A stretch of DNA of 64,000 bases from Acidimicrobiales bacterium (lineage in GTDB: Bacteria; Actinomycetota; Acidimicrobiia; Acidimicrobiales; MedAcidi-G1), in assembly GCA_014237715.1 (NCBI GenBank), contig JAAZZG010000003.1:195291-259290 (forward strand), written 5' to 3'. Shown here piece after piece: positions 60,843 to 64,000 of this stretch. The position numbers and the translations under genes were made by a program. The notes below the pieces were generated by a model. That model did not search any database. It was not told the DNA's origin and saw only the letters and a program-made list of their open reading frames with translations. Each line of letters starts with the position of its first letter. Position 1 is the stretch's first letter.

Positions 60843-60869
60843 GGGGGCGTTCAAGTCGCCCTCCGACAC
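60843..60869 (+). repeat. Attachment-site-like repeat, copy 3 (degraded)
   Basis: Matches copy 2 from GGGGGCGTTCAAGTC through CTCCGACAC, except for a C-to-G change and one missing C, and it lacks the final CCA. Copies 2 and 3 share the 15 bases GGGGGCGTTCAAGTC, including a CG not found in the tRNA itself. Confidence 0.75.
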
Positions 60870-61046
60870 GTAGAGATGCTCGTCAATACGGATCTCGAAA
60901 GGGCGTCCTCCGCAGGACGAACCTTTCCGGTACTTCGCCTACTGACCTGAAGCCCTGAGACGGCTTGTCCTCTTCCCCCGGGGCCTGCTGGAATCGACAT
61001 CGTCCGAGCAAACAACACCTTCATCAGAGAGAAAGCAGGCGGAGCC

Positions 61047-61340
61047 ATGCTCTTCCATGTCACCCATCACCACGACGAGCACACGTGCCCGGCTAAAGAC
61101 GACGCCACCATGGCGGTCACCTTCGGCGCGGTGATGGACACCCTGACCGAGCACGTCAATGAGGTGGTGGGTGCCTGGGTGGATCCGCCGGGCCACGATT
61201 TCTTCTTCGTGGTCGACGCCGACGACGCCGCCCAGGTCTTTCAGGGCATGTTTCCGATCATTGATGCCGGCACGGCACAGGTCCGACCGGTCGGCGACTT
61301 CGCGGCCATGCTCAAGGCCCGGGCCGAGGCGAACGCCTGA
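61047..61340 (+). CDS. Small alpha/beta protein with His-rich N-terminus
   Basis: A 97-residue protein that begins MLFHVTHHHDEHTCP and continues with a pattern like a dimeric alpha/beta-barrel (ferredoxin-like) domain, as in DUF3303 proteins: GAWVDPPGHDFFFVVDADD, then a helix and a strand (TAQVRPVGDF). The family match is tentative. The histidines and Cys could bind a metal. GGCGGAG stands before the ATG. It lies between the tRNA-bounded units and the oxygenase operon. Confidence 0.65.
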   Translation: MLFHVTHHHDEHTCPAKDDATMAVTFGAVMDTLTEHVNEVVGAWVDPPGHDFFFVVDADDAAQVFQGMFPIIDAGTAQVRPVGDFAAMLKARAEANA

Positions 61341-61502
61341 GGAAACCTCGACGAAATCTCTTTCGAGCCCCGTTGGTAGGCCTTCTGGCTGTCCTGTTGG
61401 AACGGGTTGACGAAGAGACTTTCGACTGACTTGGAGTCGTGCCTGGACGGCAGCGAGATCAGCGAACATGAACGCAATACATCTCTACTAGGAGTTATCG
61501 CA

Positions 61503-62468
61503 ATGAGCATCCCAGTGTCACGCCGACTCGACTTCACCGAAATCCCGGTGACCGACCTGTCTGACCTCGTTGCTGGCAAGGATGACCCGGCCACGATCGA
61601 TGCTCTTGGCGCGGCCTGCCGAGATGTCGGCTTCGTGTATATCCAGAAGCACGGAGTCGCCCAAGATTTGATCGACGACCTCTTAGCTGCTTCTGACGAG
61701 TTCTTCGCTCGCCCGATGGACGAAAAGATGCAAAGCCTCCTCAGCGACCGGCTACGCGGGTATCTGCCACTGCGTTACCGGTCCTATGAAGGTGAAGAGA
61801 CCGCGGCAACCAGCAATCAAGAGGGCTATTGGATGGGCGTAGAGCGTCCACTTAACCCACAGAACAAGTTGGATGGCCCCAACGTTTGGCCAGAAGAAGG
61901 CGAGGTGCTGCGCAGCGCTATGGAGGCCTACTACGAAGCGGCCGACGCACTCTCTGGAGTGCTGCAGCGCGCCTTTTCTCTGGCGTTAGGCCAGAAGTCG
62001 GACTTTCTTCGAAACCTGTTCAACCCCGTGCAATCGCTGCTGAAGGTCAACCACTATCCACCTCAAGCGAACCCAACGACCGTCAGCAATATCGGTGTCG
62101 TGCCTCATTCAGACGAAGGCGGCTTCACCATTCTCTGGCAGGACGACAACGGCGGGCTGGAGATCGAAAGCAAGAGTGGCGAATGGGTTGAGGCGCCGCC
62201 CATCCCTGGAACGTTCGTGGTCAATCTGGGCGACGCGATGCAGATCTGGACTAATGGGGAGTTCTCCTCGACGCCGCATCGAGTCATCAATCGATCGGGT
62301 GTCGACCGCTATTCGATTCCCTTCTTCGCCTATGCCCGGTCGGACGCGCCGATTGCACCGTTGATGAACGGCGCAATCGATGACCCAGATGCCGAACTGA
62401 GCGAGGCCTATCAACGAAGGCACTGGCATCGCATTTTCCCAATTGCCGACATCCTTGAGCCGGCATAG
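61503..62468 (+). CDS. 2-oxoglutarate/Fe(II)-dependent oxygenase, isopenicillin-N-synthase-like
   Basis: A 321-residue enzyme. The iron ligands are His202 and Asp204 in PHSDEGGFTILWQD and His259 in STPHRVINRS; Arg269 in DRYSIPFF binds the 2-oxoglutarate carboxylate. The N-terminal RDVGFVYIQKHGV is typical of this group. The ATG at 61503 has AGGAG eight bases upstream; the frame open from 61407 is not supported. It forms an operon with the methyltransferase that starts nine bases after the stop. The substrate is unknown; hydroxylation or ring modification of a small acid is possible. Confidence 0.88.
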   Translation: MSIPVSRRLDFTEIPVTDLSDLVAGKDDPATIDALGAACRDVGFVYIQKHGVAQDLIDDLLAASDEFFARPMDEKMQSLLSDRLRGYLPLRYRSYEGEETAATSNQEGYWMGVERPLNPQNKLDGPNVWPEEGEVLRSAMEAYYEAADALSGVLQRAFSLALGQKSDFLRNLFNPVQSLLKVNHYPPQANPTTVSNIGVVPHSDEGGFTILWQDDNGGLEIESKSGEWVEAPPIPGTFVVNLGDAMQIWTNGEFSSTPHRVINRSGVDRYSIPFFAYARSDAPIAPLMNGAIDDPDAELSEAYQRRHWHRIFPIADILEPA

Positions 62469-62477
62469 GAGGCGGCG

Positions 62478-63578
62478 ATGACCGGAGACGACAGGACACA
62501 CGTCGCCATGACAAGTGGCGGGGCCTATTCGCTGGCGACCCTGGGAGCAAAGGACGTCATCGACGGCGCCTGGCCGCTGGTCCGAGAGGCGATCGAACGC
62601 AGTCCGGACCGGCCAGGCCACGCGTTTACCTTCTCCGACATGGGAACCGCCGATGGCGGCACCTCATTCGACATGATCGGCGATGCGATTGCTGCGATTC
62701 GCGGGCGTTTCCCTGAGCGTGATGTGCAGATCGTCTACACCGATCAGCCGCACAACGACTACAACGCCATCTTCCGTATGGTCCATGGCCTAACCGGACA
62801 ACCGAGTTACCTCGATCGCTTTGAGAACGTCCAAGTCCTGGCCTCGGCAACATCTTTTTATGACCCAATTCTGCCGACGGGAACGCTCGACCTCGGGTTC
62901 TCGGCCACTGCGATGCACTGGCTGTCGCGCAAACCGTGTGACATTCCAGATCACGTTCAGGCGGTCGGTGCAACGGGCGCGAGTATGGCCGAGTTTCAGC
63001 GCCAAGCAGCGAAGGATTGGGAAGTGATCCTTCTTCGACGTGCCACGGAACTGGCACCGGGCGGTCGCCTCGTGCTGGTGAATTTCGGAGTCGACGACGA
63101 AGGCCGCTATCTCGGCAACACAGGCGGGGTCAACATGTTCGACACGTTCGACGCCATCTGGCGCAGTTTCGTGAAAGACAACACCATTACCGAAGCCGAA
63201 TACCGTGCGATGACCTTGCCTCAGTACTACAAGAGCGTCGAGGAGTTCCGGGCACCACTCGACGACAGCGACAGCCCGGTCAGTCAAGCCGGGCTCAGCG
63301 TCGAGCATTGCGAGACCCGGGTTGTGCCATGCCCCTTCGCTAGCGACTTCCAGCAACATGGCGACACGGCACGGTTCGCAGCCGACTATGTTCCGACGCT
63401 TCGCTCCTGGAGCGCAGCCACGTTCCGCTCCGGACTCAGCACCGACCGCCCCGATGATGAGCGTGACAGAATCATCGACGCCTTTTACGGCGCCTACGAA
63501 ACCATGGTGCGTGAAGCCCCTGAAGGCCACGCAATGGACTACGTCCACGTGTACCTCACAATCGCGAAGAGCCAGTGA
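62478..63578 (+). CDS. SABATH-family carboxyl methyltransferase
   Basis: A 366-residue SAM-dependent enzyme of the family best known from plant salicylate, jasmonate and gibberellin methyltransferases. Diagnostic stretches are DMGTADGGTS (54-63), YTDQPHNDYNAIFR (87-100), SFYDPILPTGTLDLGFS (126-142) and AMHWLS (145-150). It would methylate the carboxyl group of a small acid. Bacterial members are sparse. AGGAGG five bases before the ATG is a strong ribosome site. Coupling to the oxygenase suggests both act on one substrate. Confidence 0.87.
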   Translation: MTGDDRTHVAMTSGGAYSLATLGAKDVIDGAWPLVREAIERSPDRPGHAFTFSDMGTADGGTSFDMIGDAIAAIRGRFPERDVQIVYTDQPHNDYNAIFRMVHGLTGQPSYLDRFENVQVLASATSFYDPILPTGTLDLGFSATAMHWLSRKPCDIPDHVQAVGATGASMAEFQRQAAKDWEVILLRRATELAPGGRLVLVNFGVDDEGRYLGNTGGVNMFDTFDAIWRSFVKDNTITEAEYRAMTLPQYYKSVEEFRAPLDDSDSPVSQAGLSVEHCETRVVPCPFASDFQQHGDTARFAADYVPTLRSWSAATFRSGLSTDRPDDERDRIIDAFYGAYETMVREAPEGHAMDYVHVYLTIAKSQ

Positions 63579-63767
63579 CAACCGATCGGAAGCCTCTGAA
63601 CAGGGGAAACGCTCGAGCGATGGAACACAGGCAACCCGCCGAAGGAGGTGGGGTGCGACGAAGACGAGCTCGGGACAGGGTGGATTAACTCGGGTGGGAG
63701 GGGTTGGAAGTCTGCCCGTCAGGCATTCAGGCGGTGTCGAGGCGCTCGACCGGTTGGCCGGTTACCT

Positions 63768-63998
63768 TCAACGAGTTGTGCCGGCGAATCGTGGCTCGGA
63801 GACCCCTTTGACCCCCAGACCTTCGATAGCGAGTGTGGCACCTGGCTCGAAGCCATCTCGCCCCGGTTCTGATGGGATAGTCCCGCCCGCACCGATGGTA
63901 GTGACGAAGAGCGTGTCGAGATTTGCTCCACCAAAGCACGGCATGGATGGTTTCTGGATTGGGAGTTCGATTCGGCAGTCGACGTCACCGTTCGGAGT
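63768..63998 (-). CDS. SMP-30/gluconolactonase-like protein, 3' end only
   Basis: The visible 76 C-terminal residues enter from the right window edge and stop at 63768. LPIQKPSMPCFGGANLDTLFVTT followed by GFEPGATLAIEGLGVKGVSEPRFAG is the usual end of SMP-30/regucalcin beta-propellers, which hydrolyse lactones. It is convergent with the SABATH gene, with 189 bases between in which I see no gene. The rest lies outside the window. Confidence 0.75.
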   Translation of the reverse strand, partial: TPNGDVDCRIELPIQKPSMPCFGGANLDTLFVTTIGAGGTIPSEPGRDGFEPGATLAIEGLGVKGVSEPRFAGTTR

Positions 63999-64000
63999 GA

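Larger units (their letters stand above)
59424..60869 (+). mobile_element. Candidate tRNA-inserted unit B (selenoprotein)
   Basis: Bounded by copy 2 and the degraded copy 3 of the tRNA-Leu 3' end. It holds one minus-strand gene, the GrdB-like selenoprotein, with its own promoter and a hairpin after it. No integrase is present. Confidence 0.5.
60675..61046. other. 372-base region without a supported gene
   Basis: It holds the selenoprotein promoter (60682-60687), the third tRNA-Leu 3' end copy (60843-60869) and a hairpin CGTCCT/AGGACG at 60904-60919. Open frames here are short and look non-coding. The last bases carry the GGCGGAG ribosome site of the gene at 61047. Confidence 0.6.

Noticed and set aside
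60675-60869. N-terminal extension of the selenoprotein frame up to 60869
   Set aside because: This part is translated from the tRNA-like repeat and non-coding bases. The ATG at 60674 has a -10 box at the usual distance and gives the family N-terminus.
61352-61365. Hairpin CGAAA/TTTCG as a terminator
   Set aside because: The stem has only five weak pairs and no T tract follows.

Overview
This is a high-GC, gene-dense chromosomal window from an actinobacterium, most consistent with class Acidimicrobiia (possibly marine). The evidence for Actinobacteria is mycothiol synthase, the proteasome activator Bpa, a PdtaR-type ANTAR regulator, frequent GTG starts and the order uvrC-rapZ-yvcK-gap-pgk-tpiA-secG. 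The class-level placement is an inference from the gene mix.

Layout. 1-4.2 kb: the 3' part of a zinc-finger-degenerate DksA/TraR protein, lspA, rluD, an Rrf2 regulator divergent from a phosphodiesterase-like gene, and bpa. 4.2-17.8 kb: dnaE, an unknown gene, nitroreductase, a DUF35/thiolase pair, a YyaL-type protein, menA, and an mshD-rlmN-membrane protein-menG operon divergent from nth. 18.2-24.4 kb: histidine genes hisD-C-B-H-A-F, a GroES-like gene and hisI. 24.4-32.6 kb: trpE, ygfZ, a convergent two-component system, and trpC-F-B-A. 32.6-37.7 kb: globin, a possible structured RNA, an HU protein, and fatty-acid synthesis genes (fabZ; fabD-fabG-acpP-fabF). 37.8-44.8 kb: tRNA-Leu(CAA), pdtaR, polA, rpsA, coaE. 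44.8-51.7 kb: uvrB-uvrA-uvrC together. 51.7-58.7 kb: transporter, methyltransferase, rapZ-yvcK, gap-pgk-tpiA, secG.

From tRNA-Leu at 58777 the character changes to an accessory region. The last 26 bases of the tRNA locus recur exactly at 59398-59423 and in degraded form at 60843-60869, dividing the region into two small units. The first carries a GNAT acetyltransferase. The second carries a GrdB/PrdB-like protein whose reading frame is broken only by one in-frame UGA at 60230-60228 (minus strand). That UGA sits at the redox-active position of the family, in a U-x-x-C motif, followed by a bacterial SECIS-like hairpin. I read it as a selenoprotein. Beyond lie a small alpha/beta protein, a 2-oxoglutarate oxygenase plus SABATH-family methyltransferase operon, and the 3' end of an SMP-30/gluconolactonase-like gene.

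A general property of the window is leaderless transcription. At about twenty genes a TANNNT -10 hexamer lies 6-8 bases before the start codon with no Shine-Dalgarno sequence. This pattern was used to choose many starts, including that of the selenoprotein.
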